Below are positions 13,661 through 21,776 of a stretch of DNA of 29,459 nucleotides, piece by piece. The stretch is from a virus. Under the pieces are notes generated by a model. It saw nothing but the letters and a program-made list of their open reading frames with translations. It did no database searches and had not been told where the DNA came from. Both the position numbers and the translations under genes were made by a program. The first letter of the stretch is position 1. Each line of letters begins with the position of its first letter. The stretch spans positions 1 to 29,459 of IMG/VR virus record IMGVR_UViG_3300023276_000798; one strand, 5' to 3'.

Positions 13661-15622
13661 TTAATCATTTTTATTAAAAATAACCTCCCTCACTTCAAAT
13701 TTTGCATAACCATTCGCACCCATAGATTTTTTAATCTTGATATTATCGGGCGCGACGCTCCAAAAATCGCATTGCGAATACTCGCCGTCAATCATATCAA
13801 GATCGGTGTTATTTGCTTTTGCTAACCGATTAAACACCCAATGCTGCTTTTTAGTGTGCCATGCTGTGATAGCGCCGATCTCAGTAGAGTAAACTGCCTT
13901 CAGTGACATATTGCCAACTGCGCTTTTATATGATTCATATTTCACGCTGGCACAAGAAATTATTTTTATTTCCCCGGTAGCAATAACGCCAGCTTGCCCG
14001 GCCTTTTCGGTTAGCTTTTCATTAGGATCCACAAGTCGCGCTTTGCACTGTGTGCACTGGCGCGCTGCGATATCGTTATCAGCAAGGCAATCGGGGCACG
14101 TTTTATAGCTATACCTATGACTGCATGGGACAGGCCTACCACTCAATATATACGCCTCTGGATTGCTGCAACGGCGCGAGTAATGGGCTGGTACAGGTAT
14201 TTCCTTAAATGAGCATTCGCCGAACTCGTCCTTCGTGGACGGATCCAATACTTGAGTGGTTAATACCATTCCTTCATATTCAGGATCGCTGTCTGCATTT
14301 GTACCGGTTTTTTGCTCAGTCCCGGCAACAAGGAAATTACCAAAGCGATCATGACACAATCCGGCATAAGCCGCATCATTACGCCGCTTTTTACTGGATA
14401 TTGCATTGCAGGAGGGGCAAACAACTGTTATTTCCTCTCCTGCTTCGCTTTTCTTTTTAGCCTTTATGTCTGGCGTGAAAATATCTGATTGCAGGCTGTG
14501 ACGCTCAATGTTTTCTGCATAATCCAAGATTAGACAATGATCTTTATCATCATGCAGACGGAGGCCCCTGCCTATTATTTGTTGAAACAATGAGGCTGAC
14601 TCAGTGGCGCGCATAACAGCAACTACATCAACGTGCGGAGCATCAAAGCCTGTCGTTAAAATATCCACGTTGACTATATACTTAAACACTCTGGCCTTGA
14701 ATGATTCGATTATATTGATCCGCTCTTTCTTTTTGAGTTTACCGGTAACGATGCGAGATCCCTCTGGTAGGTAACCTAAGATTTCCTCGGCATGCGAAAT
14801 AGTCGAGGCGAAGATCATGACGCCCATACTATCCTCTGTTTTTTCGATAATGCCTTGCACTATGCGCTCGGTTTTTGAATTACCGGAAAATGTTTTCTCG
14901 ATAGACTGCGCGGTAAATTTGCCCATATTGTTAGTTTTTAGCGCGCTGGTATCATAACCATCTTCACTTTCGCCTATTTTAACTTGGCTTAAATAACCAT
15001 CACTAACCAATTCCCCGGCGGTTATTTTATAGAGTAGCTTTGAGAAAAATGGTTCTATTGCTTTTGTTTCATCGTGGTGCAATTCTTGATCACCAGTTGC
15101 ATCAATTGCGTAAATATACCCGGTTCCCATTCTGTAAGGTGTGGCGGTCATACCAATAATACGACACTTATCATTTACAACTTTCCCGCTTATCTCATAC
15201 ATTAAAACCGCTTCAATAAGTTTTTTAAGCGTATTGGCTATACCGTGCGCCTCATCAACTATGATCGCGCTAACCCCCATATGGGCAATTTTTTCGATTG
15301 CTCCTAACGCGCTTTGAGGGCTGGCGAATATAACCTGGCTACGCAAACATTTTTTACCGGCACTGGAGCAGAAGATTGAGGCATGGTTACCGGTTAATTC
15401 ATATTTTTCTGCGTTCTGTTCTACCAGCTCTTTACTGGGTGCGATACAAAGAACTCTTTTTTGTGGTGCTGCAGTAGAAAAGAATTTTGCCAGCTCGGCA
15501 ACAATCAAGCTTTTGCCCGCCCCGGTCGCTAACTCTAATAGGCATGGTGAAAGCCGTTTTTTTACGTGAGCTATAACAGCATCAACGGCAAGCTGCTGAT
15601 ATGGCCTGAGTGTGAATCCCAT
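13661..15622 (-). CDS. Superfamily 2 DEAH-box helicase, RadD-like
   Basis: A 653-residue ATP-dependent helicase. It has motif I LATGAGKS (31-38), motif II DEAH (123-126), motif III MTATP (158-162), ILTTGFDAP (321-329) and motif VI QQIIGRGLR (347-355), the order of SF2 helicases of the RadD/YejH and type III restriction-helicase branch. After the two RecA-like domains come zinc-binding cysteines (C402/C405 and C509/C512 with C523/C526), also seen in RadD, and a C-terminal domain of its own. RadD resolves recombination and reversed-fork intermediates, suiting a phage recombination module. It is transcribed with the SSB gene but separated from it by a terminator. Confidence 0.9.
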   Translation of the reverse strand: MGFTLRPYQQLAVDAVIAHVKKRLSPCLLELATGAGKSLIVAELAKFFSTAAPQKRVLCIAPSKELVEQNAEKYELTGNHASIFCSSAGKKCLRSQVIFASPQSALGAIEKIAHMGVSAIIVDEAHGIANTLKKLIEAVLMYEISGKVVNDKCRIIGMTATPYRMGTGYIYAIDATGDQELHHDETKAIEPFFSKLLYKITAGELVSDGYLSQVKIGESEDGYDTSALKTNNMGKFTAQSIEKTFSGNSKTERIVQGIIEKTEDSMGVMIFASTISHAEEILGYLPEGSRIVTGKLKKKERINIIESFKARVFKYIVNVDILTTGFDAPHVDVVAVMRATESASLFQQIIGRGLRLHDDKDHCLILDYAENIERHSLQSDIFTPDIKAKKKSEAGEEITVVCPSCNAISSKKRRNDAAYAGLCHDRFGNFLVAGTEQKTGTNADSDPEYEGMVLTTQVLDPSTKDEFGECSFKEIPVPAHYSRRCSNPEAYILSGRPVPCSHRYSYKTCPDCLADNDIAARQCTQCKARLVDPNEKLTEKAGQAGVIATGEIKIISCASVKYESYKSAVGNMSLKAVYSTEIGAITAWHTKKQHWVFNRLAKANNTDLDMIDGEYSQCDFWSVAPDNIKIKKSMGANGYAKFEVREVIFNKND

Positions 15623-15643
15623 TGTTTTATGTCCTGTTAGTTA

Positions 15644-15669
15644 ATAAAAAGCCGCCGTAATTGGCGGCT
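15644..15669 (-). terminator. Leftward terminator between SSB and helicase genes
   Basis: On the minus strand GCCGCC (15668-15663) and GGCGGC (15656-15651) pair around loop AATTAC and are followed by TTTTT. It would reduce helicase expression relative to the SSB-like gene. Confidence 0.8.
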
Positions 15670-15692
15670 GGTGGGCTTGTTAGTGGCTAATG

Positions 15693-16295
15693 CTAGAAGT
15701 CGATATCAACCTCTTGCTCTGGATGTTGAGCGTTTTGCATTGTTGTTGCAGTTGTTGACTGCTGCTGATCTGCATAAGCCGGACCGGATTGCTGCTGAGC
15801 TGACTGCTGTTGCTGCGCTTTCTGCTGCCCAGGCTTACGCATTTTTTCACGTAGATAACCAAATCCGCGCACAAAGTTAATTTCACGCCCGTCTTCTTCG
15901 TCCACGAACAAACCAAACTTAACGCGACCTTCTGCAGCGCCAACCCAATAATCCTGGACGTTTTCAGTTGTCGGCTCCATTTGTCCGTTGGTCATTGGAA
16001 AGCCCGCTTGTGCATCTAAAACGCCAAGATTGCGCATTGCTAGATCGCGCTTGTTTGCATCTACATCAAAGATTTTCGCGTTGTAACGATATTTTTGACC
16101 ATAAAACTCGCCTGGTGTTGTAATTGAAATATTGATAAGACAAACCTGCTGGCTTTTACCTTCTTCGATACCCATGAAGCCATCGATTACTGAAAACTCG
16201 AGCTCGGTATTGTCAGGCACTATCTTGTTTTGACCGTCGTAAAAACCTTCATAATTAATGTCTTGCTCTTCCATTGGTTTAAAAAATGCACTCAT
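15693..16295 (-). CDS. Phage ssDNA-binding protein (DUF669-like)
   Basis: A 200-residue protein with a globular N-terminal domain (about 1-150) whose segment FYDGQNKIVPDNTELEF, then GQKYRYNAKIFDVDANKRDLAM, resembles DUF669 phage proteins. A glutamine-rich flexible linker (about 155-190) follows, and the acidic C-terminus EVDIDF mimics the acidic tip of bacterial SSB that recruits partner enzymes. It most likely coats single strands during replication and recombination and recruits the helicase or primase. ATG 16295 follows GGAG by eight bases. The following terminator suggests that it is made in larger amounts than the helicase. Confidence 0.75.
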   Translation of the reverse strand: MSAFFKPMEEQDINYEGFYDGQNKIVPDNTELEFSVIDGFMGIEEGKSQQVCLINISITTPGEFYGQKYRYNAKIFDVDANKRDLAMRNLGVLDAQAGFPMTNGQMEPTTENVQDYWVGAAEGRVKFGLFVDEEDGREINFVRGFGYLREKMRKPGQQKAQQQQSAQQQSGPAYADQQQSTTATTMQNAQHPEQEVDIDF

Positions 16296-16380
16296 GTTTA
16301 TTACTCCTGCGCCTTGCGCTTTGTTGTTGATAACAGGTTCACCCTGTCGATGGGGTTAATTAAATACTAAATTTATATTG

Positions 16381-16408
16381 TTGTAAAGTATTTTTTCTGT
16401 AATAATAC
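16381..16408 (+). promoter_or_regulatory. Possible rightward promoter for the primase operon
   Basis: TTGTAA, 16 bp, TAATAC lies 37 bp upstream of the start at 16445. The sequence contains TGTAAAGT, found at several other promoters here. The 149-bp gap between 16295 and 16445 must also hold the leftward SSB promoter, which I could not define. Confidence 0.35.
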
Positions 16409-16444
16409 AAATAAATTAAATGACACATAAAAGGAAGCTTAAAA

Positions 16445-16663
16445 ATGAATACAAAAAGCAATCAAGTTATTGAGCGGATAAACTCTGCAGTTAATGCAGG
16501 GATTAAAATCAAATTTATTTCTGAGCAGTCCGGCATTACCTATTTCCGGATCGCCTCGGTAGTTAATACTAAATCATACAGAACACGCACCACGTTTACC
16601 GACTCCGAAGCAGATAAGGTTAACGAGGTGTTAGACGGTATTATTAAAAAAATCATTAAGTAG
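16445..16663 (+). CDS. Small putative DNA-binding protein
   Basis: A 72-residue protein with a probable helix-turn-helix: IKIKFISEQSGITYFRIASVVN (about 19-41). A short polar stretch and a final amphipathic helix (DSEADKVNEVLDGIIKKII) follow. It resembles Cro-type or Arc-like small phage regulators, though no family match is certain. The ATG lies behind AAGGA. The stop is nine bases before the primase start, so it leads the rightward replication operon and may regulate it or help primase loading. Confidence 0.65.
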   Translation: MNTKSNQVIERINSAVNAGIKIKFISEQSGITYFRIASVVNTKSYRTRTTFTDSEADKVNEVLDGIIKKIIK

Positions 16664-16672
16664 GTGAATAAA

Positions 16673-19381
16673 ATGAACTTAAAATTCCCTTTAAAATTAT
16701 CATGCGGTCATTTTACTAATGACGCCTGCATGTGTTGGAAAGAACGCGGCGGGAAATACCAATCAAACGGCGACAGCCCAATAGATAAAGCTTTAGAACA
16801 ATTCAATGGGCAATGGCGCAGCGTGCTTGAAAACTACGGTGCAAGGTTGCCAAGTGGTAAACATCACGGTCCTTGCCCTGTGTGTGGCGGTAAAGATCGC
16901 TTTCGCTTTGATGATAAAAACGGGAGGGGCACTTGGTTTTGCTCTCAATGCGAACCACAAAGCGGCGGCGGTTTATTGTTGCTCTCACGCTACCTTGGCA
17001 AGCCAACAATCGAAGCTGCAAAAGAACTGGTCGGCGATGATATGCATAAATCTATCGCGCCAAAACGGATCCACCAGGTAAATGATGACGAGATCCGAAA
17101 AGCCAACATTCAGCAGGCAAAAAAAGGTGCTGCGGTATTGATTGCGTCGTCTTTTCTTACTGAGCATGAATACATGACAAACAAAGGTTTAACCGGTAAA
17201 TGGCTGACTAACGGAGAACCAATAATGAGCAAAGGCGCGATCATTGGAACCGGTGAATTATTGCTTGTACCGTTTTATAAAAATGGCGAACTGGTAAACG
17301 TACAGAAGATCACAAAAGACGGCACAAAACGCCCGTTGTGGGGTGGTGACATGGCCGGGGTGCAACACATTATAGATGGCAAAACAAAAACGCTTGCAGT
17401 TGTTGAAGGCTATGCAACCGGCGTAACAGTCAATCTTATGACTGGGTATGAAGTTTACTGTGGATATAATACAGGCAACCTTGCAGCGGCAGTTAAAAAA
17501 GCAAAAGAAGATCATCCTGACTCACGCATTATTATATTTGCTGATCACGATGAGCTAGATGAAGTGCATAATCGCCGACCGGGTGAATATTTCGCAAATG
17601 AAGCGGCTGCACCATTTAATGCAATTGTCGCATTACCTCCGGAGCTTGGTGATTGGGATGACTATCGACAAAAACACGGCATAGATAATTGTAAAATCGC
17701 CATGCGTGACGCCATTAAAAAAGACATGGGTATTAAGCCGGTGCTGGCTGCATTGGAAGTCGCACCCGTTCCGGAGTTGGGGCCAGAACCAATACAACAA
17801 CCTGCGCCAGTGTTCGGAAGCTGGTTAAATCAGCCACAACAAGCACCGGCACAACAAGCACCGGCACCCAAAAAGAAAACTGGGCTTGACGCCTTGCCGG
17901 AGGGGGTGGATTTTGATGGGCTTGATATTGATCACCCTCCCGGATTGGCCGGTGAGATCGTGAAGTATACGAGAAATGGCGCGCACAGACGGTTAACTGG
18001 TGGAGCTTACTCCGTGTTTGCCATTCAAACAATGGCTATGGCTGGCTATGGGTTGACTGGCTTTGCTGATTCAAAATTAAGCCTTATAACCATAATGCTA
18101 GGGGTTTCTGCGGCAGGTAAGGAACGTCCGCAAAAGGTCATGAAAGAGCTTCTAAGTGAAATAGATGTGTTTACTTATGGTGATATTAGATCAGATAAAG
18201 ATATTTTAAGGGCTGCCATTTACGACCAAGGGCGCTGTTTTTATGTTTACGATGAAGCACACAAACTGTTAAGCAACAACGCAACAAAAAACAATCCGAA
18301 CTCTGATCAGATAGTCGGAACATTGATGAGCTTGGCTACTACATCATTATTGACACTATCTAAACTACATCAAAGTGAATTCGCAAAAGATGCATACCAG
18401 CTGATCGGCAGATATGAAAAGCAGTTAGCCGCAAAGCAGGATATCCTACTGGGGTATAACAAAGATCTTGAGCAAGGCAAAATAAAAGCCATTGAGATTG
18501 AAATAGCCAATATAACCGCAGAAATAGCCGGACAAACAAGGCTATTAGAGTCTATAAAAAGAGGAGTGAAAAACCCTGCGTTAAATCTAGCTGCATCATC
18601 AACACCTCAAAAAATGGCCGACATGATCAACGAAGAAAATATAGAGCAAGGTTTTTTAGGTCGCGGCTTAATGGTTGATTGTGGTGAGGAAAGGGAAAAG
18701 AAAAATACATCACTAAGGGATCGCAGGGGCAAAAAAAGCAATGATGATCGGGTTCTTTATGAGCACCTGAAGGCTGAAATAGGAATGATTGCGCAGCTTG
18801 CAAATCAAGAGTCTGAGAAAACAGTAGAAAATGAGTTTAACGGCGTAAATAAGGAGGTGGACGCAACACCAGCGGCGTTTGAAATGTTATGCAATATAGA
18901 TGATCATTACGAGCAAAACGACTATAGGAACCACCAACGACTTGGGCCGCTTTACGCCCGACTATCTGAGCGAGTAATAAATGTTTCAAGTATCTTGGCG
19001 CTTGGTAATTTTGTAGATGGCACGATGACGATTACTACTGATCACGTAAGATTTGCGCTTATGATGGCTATAAACTCCATTCAACACATGGCAAGCAATT
19101 TGAAGGTAAATGAGGCAAAAGACGGGGAAACAATAGAGGCCAAACTGGAAGGTATAAAGGAAGTTATACTTAAACGACTAGATGTTGCAAAGGATGATTC
19201 AGACGAAGGATGGCGGTATTTATCCAAGATAAAAGGACATTTAAGACGCCAAAAATACTACCAGGATATTGCAGATGAGCTTGCTCAACATAGCCAAGAT
19301 GCGTTTAATAATGCAATTACATCTCTAAATGGAGATAGAAAAATAGAGTTGATCGGAAAAAAAGTTCGATTAAAAAGATAA
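16673..19381 (+). CDS. Primase-helicase (zinc finger, Toprim, DUF3987-like ATPase)
   Basis: This 902-residue protein probably opens the duplex and makes primers at the phage origin. In order: a Cys/His cluster at 11-21; a primase zinc finger CPVCGG at 68-73 with C90 and C93; a Toprim-like domain with VVEGYATG (243-250) and ADHDE (290-294); a proline/glutamine linker (about 365-400) containing a perfect 15-bp tandem repeat; an ATPase domain with LGVSAAGKE (476-484) and the Walker B FYVYDE (523-528); a helical part; and a C-terminal winged-helix-like region (about 820-902). The P-loop has E after GK instead of S/T. The ATG at 16673 follows AGGTG by seven bases; a GTG three codons earlier is less likely. 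The last domain resembles the protein encoded at 20014. Confidence 0.85.
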   Translation: MNLKFPLKLSCGHFTNDACMCWKERGGKYQSNGDSPIDKALEQFNGQWRSVLENYGARLPSGKHHGPCPVCGGKDRFRFDDKNGRGTWFCSQCEPQSGGGLLLLSRYLGKPTIEAAKELVGDDMHKSIAPKRIHQVNDDEIRKANIQQAKKGAAVLIASSFLTEHEYMTNKGLTGKWLTNGEPIMSKGAIIGTGELLLVPFYKNGELVNVQKITKDGTKRPLWGGDMAGVQHIIDGKTKTLAVVEGYATGVTVNLMTGYEVYCGYNTGNLAAAVKKAKEDHPDSRIIIFADHDELDEVHNRRPGEYFANEAAAPFNAIVALPPELGDWDDYRQKHGIDNCKIAMRDAIKKDMGIKPVLAALEVAPVPELGPEPIQQPAPVFGSWLNQPQQAPAQQAPAPKKKTGLDALPEGVDFDGLDIDHPPGLAGEIVKYTRNGAHRRLTGGAYSVFAIQTMAMAGYGLTGFADSKLSLITIMLGVSAAGKERPQKVMKELLSEIDVFTYGDIRSDKDILRAAIYDQGRCFYVYDEAHKLLSNNATKNNPNSDQIVGTLMSLATTSLLTLSKLHQSEFAKDAYQLIGRYEKQLAAKQDILLGYNKDLEQGKIKAIEIEIANITAEIAGQTRLLESIKRGVKNPALNLAASSTPQKMADMINEENIEQGFLGRGLMVDCGEEREKKNTSLRDRRGKKSNDDRVLYEHLKAEIGMIAQLANQESEKTVENEFNGVNKEVDATPAAFEMLCNIDDHYEQNDYRNHQRLGPLYARLSERVINVSSILALGNFVDGTMTITTDHVRFALMMAINSIQHMASNLKVNEAKDGETIEAKLEGIKEVILKRLDVAKDDSDEGWRYLSKIKGHLRRQKYYQDIADELAQHSQDAFNNAITSLNGDRKIELIGKKVRLKR
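17836..17865 (+). repeat. 15-bp perfect tandem duplication in the primase linker
   Basis: ACAACAAGCACCGGC occurs twice in tandem (17836-17850, 17851-17865), adding one QQAPA unit to the flexible linker between the Toprim and ATPase parts. Being a multiple of three, it keeps the frame and could vary among relatives. Confidence 0.85.
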
Positions 19382-19405
19382 AACAAGCGAAAACAACCAT
19401 TTCAC

Positions 19406-19431
19406 AGCCTCGTTAATTCGGGGCTTTTTTA
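19406..19431 (+). terminator. Terminator after the primase-helicase gene
   Basis: AGCCTCG (19406-19412) pairs with CGGGGCT (19419-19425), including one G-T pair, around loop TTAATT and is followed by TTTTTT. It lies 25 bp past the primase stop. Confidence 0.8.
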
Positions 19432-20013
19432 TATTTGCAAGAAAAACCTATATAACATTTTTTCATAAAAAAATATGGCTTTATAATATTTTGGAATATA
19501 CAAAAAACAGGCATGAAAGCTGCATGACACATAGCAGCAAAAAACTTTTCCCTGTCCCGGAAATTTCCCACACTAGAAAAAAAGAATAAACAATTCAAAA
19601 TCAACAACTTACGTTATTTTTCCGGGTTTTCCGGGTTTTCGATCCGTATAGGGGGCCTTAAAGCACATCTACTATAAAATATAAAGGAAAAACAGGAAAC
19701 GGAGGTATAGACGCTAAATAAACAGGGAAACCCGGAAAAACCATATAAATGTTTCCCAAAGAAAGATATATAAAAAAAAATAATATAAAAATTCTTTCTT
19801 TAGTACTTTAGGGAAGTATTCTGTGGGGTTAGGGGTCACTAACATGAATTTTGGTTGGAGTTGATTTTAAGTTTTGCGCAATGGTGGGAAAACAGAAGGG
19901 AAATTCCGGGAAACCCGGAAATTTAATTAACGAAAATAAATACCCGCGTTTTACTTGACGAAAAGATGGGAGAGGTGTAGATTGTAAACAAATAAAACAA
20001 CAAAGGACATAAA
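19432..20013. other. Non-coding region with iterons; probable replication origin
   Basis: About 580 bp without a convincing gene. Six copies of TTTCCGGG or its complement lie at 19556-19563, 19619-19626, 19628-19635, 19731-19738, 19904-19910 (one base short) and 19914-19921; the last two form a near-palindrome. An AT-rich stretch lies at about 19742-19800, and a consensus-like promoter at the right edge. Iterons beside an AT-rich tract, right after a primase-helicase gene, are the classic layout of a phage origin. GGGAAACCCGGAAA at 19725-19738 repeats almost exactly at 19908-19921. Short frames in the region lack ribosome sites and a credible composition. Confidence 0.6.
19955..19983 (+). promoter_or_regulatory. 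Promoter for the recombination operon
   Basis: TTGACG, 17 bp, TAGATT (19978-19983) lies 30 bp before the ATG at 20014, directly after the last iterons. The sequence TTGTAAAC overlaps the end of the -10 and resembles TGTAAAG/C motifs at other promoters here. Confidence 0.6.
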
Positions 20014-20436
20014 ATGACTGAATCAAACGAAACAAACAAGGCTCAGGTTAAAATGGTTAGTGACGCAGGAAATGGGTTAATTCCACTACCTGAAACTAGC
20101 TTTGAACTGGCGGAGTTATTGCGCTGTGTTTTGTTGGCTAAAGATTATGAAACCGAAGAGGCCTATGTAATGAATAAATCACGCATTCAATTCATAAAAG
20201 CGATCATGCAAAAAAACAGTGTAGATGGATGGGTTTATCTGTCCGAGGTTAAATACCGCCTAAACTCCCGAGCGTATTTCAAAGAACTGTCAGCGGCACA
20301 AAAACAGCGCGGCATTGACACCTTTAGGGCATTATCAGTTGAAATGGTAAAAAGCGGGGTGATCAAGCGTGTAGATTCGCAAGTAATGTTAACCGGCAAA
20401 GCTGAATCATATTTAAAAGAATTGCAAGAATTTTAA
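20014..20436 (+). CDS. Protein sharing the primase-helicase C-terminal domain
   Basis: A 140-residue protein that I cannot assign to a named family. Its second half (about 55-130) can be aligned by eye with the last 75 residues of the primase-helicase encoded upstream: DGWVYLSEVK here against EGWRYLSKIK there, followed in both by a leucine, a Y-Y/F pair, a helix and a short terminal strand pair. This looks like a winged-helix module. The N-terminal 50 residues are unique and helical. It is the first gene after the iteron region, with AAGGA before the ATG. A DNA-binding accessory or origin-recognition role is plausible. Confidence 0.65.
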   Translation: MTESNETNKAQVKMVSDAGNGLIPLPETSFELAELLRCVLLAKDYETEEAYVMNKSRIQFIKAIMQKNSVDGWVYLSEVKYRLNSRAYFKELSAAQKQRGIDTFRALSVEMVKSGVIKRVDSQVMLTGKAESYLKELQEF

Positions 20437-20460
20437 TTAAACAAAAACAGGAGCAATACC

Positions 20461-21558
20461 ATGAGCACAGAAGTATCAACAGAAATCGAAGCAGTAGAAC
20501 AGATCACTAATCTTCCATCATTGCCGGATCAGTTTGGCGAAGAAAATCTTCAAAAGCTATTCAAGCAAGTTGAAGACGAAGTTAAATCAGAAGTGGCCGA
20601 CGTAGAAACGCAAGATGGGCGTAAACGAATTAAAGACCTTGCGGCTAAGATTTCAAAAAGCAATAAGGCAATTGACGAACCTATACGCAATCATTTGCGT
20701 GTCATGAAAGCATTGCCAAAGGTTTTGGAGTTAAATGCACGTAATTCTAAGTCTCGCTTTGAAAAGCTGCGAGAAGGCGTTTTAGAGCCTTTGACGAAAG
20801 CGCAAGAATTCCAGAACCAGCAGCTTGAATGGTTAGTATCTGTTCCTGTTATGTGCACCTATCCAAACATAGACAGCGATCAGCTAAAACAACACCTTGC
20901 GGATATTGAAACAATAGGTACTTGTGAAATCTGGCCCGAGCTAAAGAAAAAATTTAAAGTTGCAATCGAAGCAGCAACCACCAGCGCAACGGTAACGCTT
21001 GAACGAGTGGAAACAGCAGAAAAGCAAGCCGCAGAACTGGCCGAGCTACGAAAGCAGCAAGAAGAAGCCGAACGAAAAGAGCATGATCGCAAAGTAGCAG
21101 CTGAAGCAGAAGAAAAAGCAAAACGCGAAGCCGAGCAAAAAGCATGTAAAGAACGTGAAGATATTGAGCGGCGCGCGGTGGAAGCAAAACAGCGCGAAGA
21201 AGAAGCCAAACAACGCGAAATCAGAGCCAAGCACGAAGCTGAGCAAGCAGAAAAACGCCGCATTGCTGAAGCTGAAGCAGCAGAAAAACGCGCAGAGCAA
21301 GCTAAAATCGACGCAGAGAATCGCGCTAAAGCAGCAGCAAAGAAAGCCGCAGAAGATGAACGCAAGCGTATTGAAGAAGAAGAGGCGGAACAAAAACGAT
21401 TGGCAGAAGCTCGCGAAGCAGACAAAAATCACCGAATTAAAATTAATCGCGCCGCACTGGTAGCCTTAGTCGCAGGCGGGCTTAGTGAAGAAGATGCAAA
21501 AACGGCCATTACGCTAATAGCTAAACGCCAAGTTCCTAACATTTCGATCCAATACTAA
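20461..21558 (+). CDS. Long coiled-coil phage protein of the recombination module
   Basis: The 365-residue product has a helical N-terminal domain (about 20-180) and a very long A/E/K/R-rich helix (about 185-320, repeats such as EEAKQRE and AEAAEKRAEQA). A short conserved C-terminal cap follows: DKNHRIKINRAALVALVAGG then LSEEDAKTAITLI and IPNISIQY-like end. That cap, with a leading H-R-x-x-I/V-N and an I-x-Y finish, recurs in coiled-coil phage proteins next to exonuclease and annealase genes. The function of these proteins is unknown; a scaffold or nuclease-modulating role is inferred. ATG 20461 follows AGGAG. Many long antisense frames here are composition artefacts. Confidence 0.75.
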   Translation: MSTEVSTEIEAVEQITNLPSLPDQFGEENLQKLFKQVEDEVKSEVADVETQDGRKRIKDLAAKISKSNKAIDEPIRNHLRVMKALPKVLELNARNSKSRFEKLREGVLEPLTKAQEFQNQQLEWLVSVPVMCTYPNIDSDQLKQHLADIETIGTCEIWPELKKKFKVAIEAATTSATVTLERVETAEKQAAELAELRKQQEEAERKEHDRKVAAEAEEKAKREAEQKACKEREDIERRAVEAKQREEEAKQREIRAKHEAEQAEKRRIAEAEAAEKRAEQAKIDAENRAKAAAKKAAEDERKRIEEEEAEQKRLAEAREADKNHRIKINRAALVALVAGGLSEEDAKTAITLIAKRQVPNISIQY

Positions 21559-21568
21559 TTAAATAACA

Positions 21569-21584
21569 GCGCCAGAAATGGCGC
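21569..21584 (+). promoter_or_regulatory. GNRA-tetraloop hairpin upstream of the 59-aa gene
   Basis: GCGCCA-GAAA-TGGCGC forms a perfect 6-bp stem closed by a GAAA tetraloop. It ends just before the AGGA ribosome site (21586-21589) of the gene starting at 21597 and lacks a T tract, so it more likely affects mRNA stability or translation than termination. Confidence 0.6.
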
Positions 21585-21596
21585 ATAGGACTTAAA

Positions 21597-21776
21597 ATGA
21601 TAACAAAAGTTTTCTACTGGATAAACGGTAACAATAAATTCGTATGGCAAACAACATATAGCGATAGACTATACAGCGAAAAATCTCGCAGACATTTAAT
21701 TACGAGAACAAAGCCAACGGAGAGTCAAATCCGCAATTTACACAAGCAGTACGAAAAATTTAAAGAGGTATTATGA
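21597..21776 (+). CDS. Small hypothetical basic protein (59 aa)
   Basis: A short frame encoding MITKVFYWINGNNKFVWQTT... and ending HKQYEKFKEVL. It is basic and aromatic-rich, with an arginine cluster (KSRRHLITRTKP) and a final amphipathic helix. AGGA lies about eight bases before the ATG and the stop overlaps the exonuclease start (ATGA), so it is very likely translated together with the exonuclease. No family is recognised. Confidence 0.65.
   Translation: MITKVFYWINGNNKFVWQTTYSDRLYSEKSRRHLITRTKPTESQIRNLHKQYEKFKEVL

Noticed and set aside
19413-20035. Leftward frames of 64 and 68 residues in the iteron region
   Set aside because: No ribosome sites, phenylalanine/lysine-rich shadow composition, and they cover a terminator, iterons or a promoter.
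20880-21432. Three long leftward frames opposite the coiled-coil gene
   Set aside because: They mirror the Ala/Glu/Lys-rich repeat composition (runs of Ser, Phe, Cys, Leu), have no ribosome sites and oppose a clear gene.
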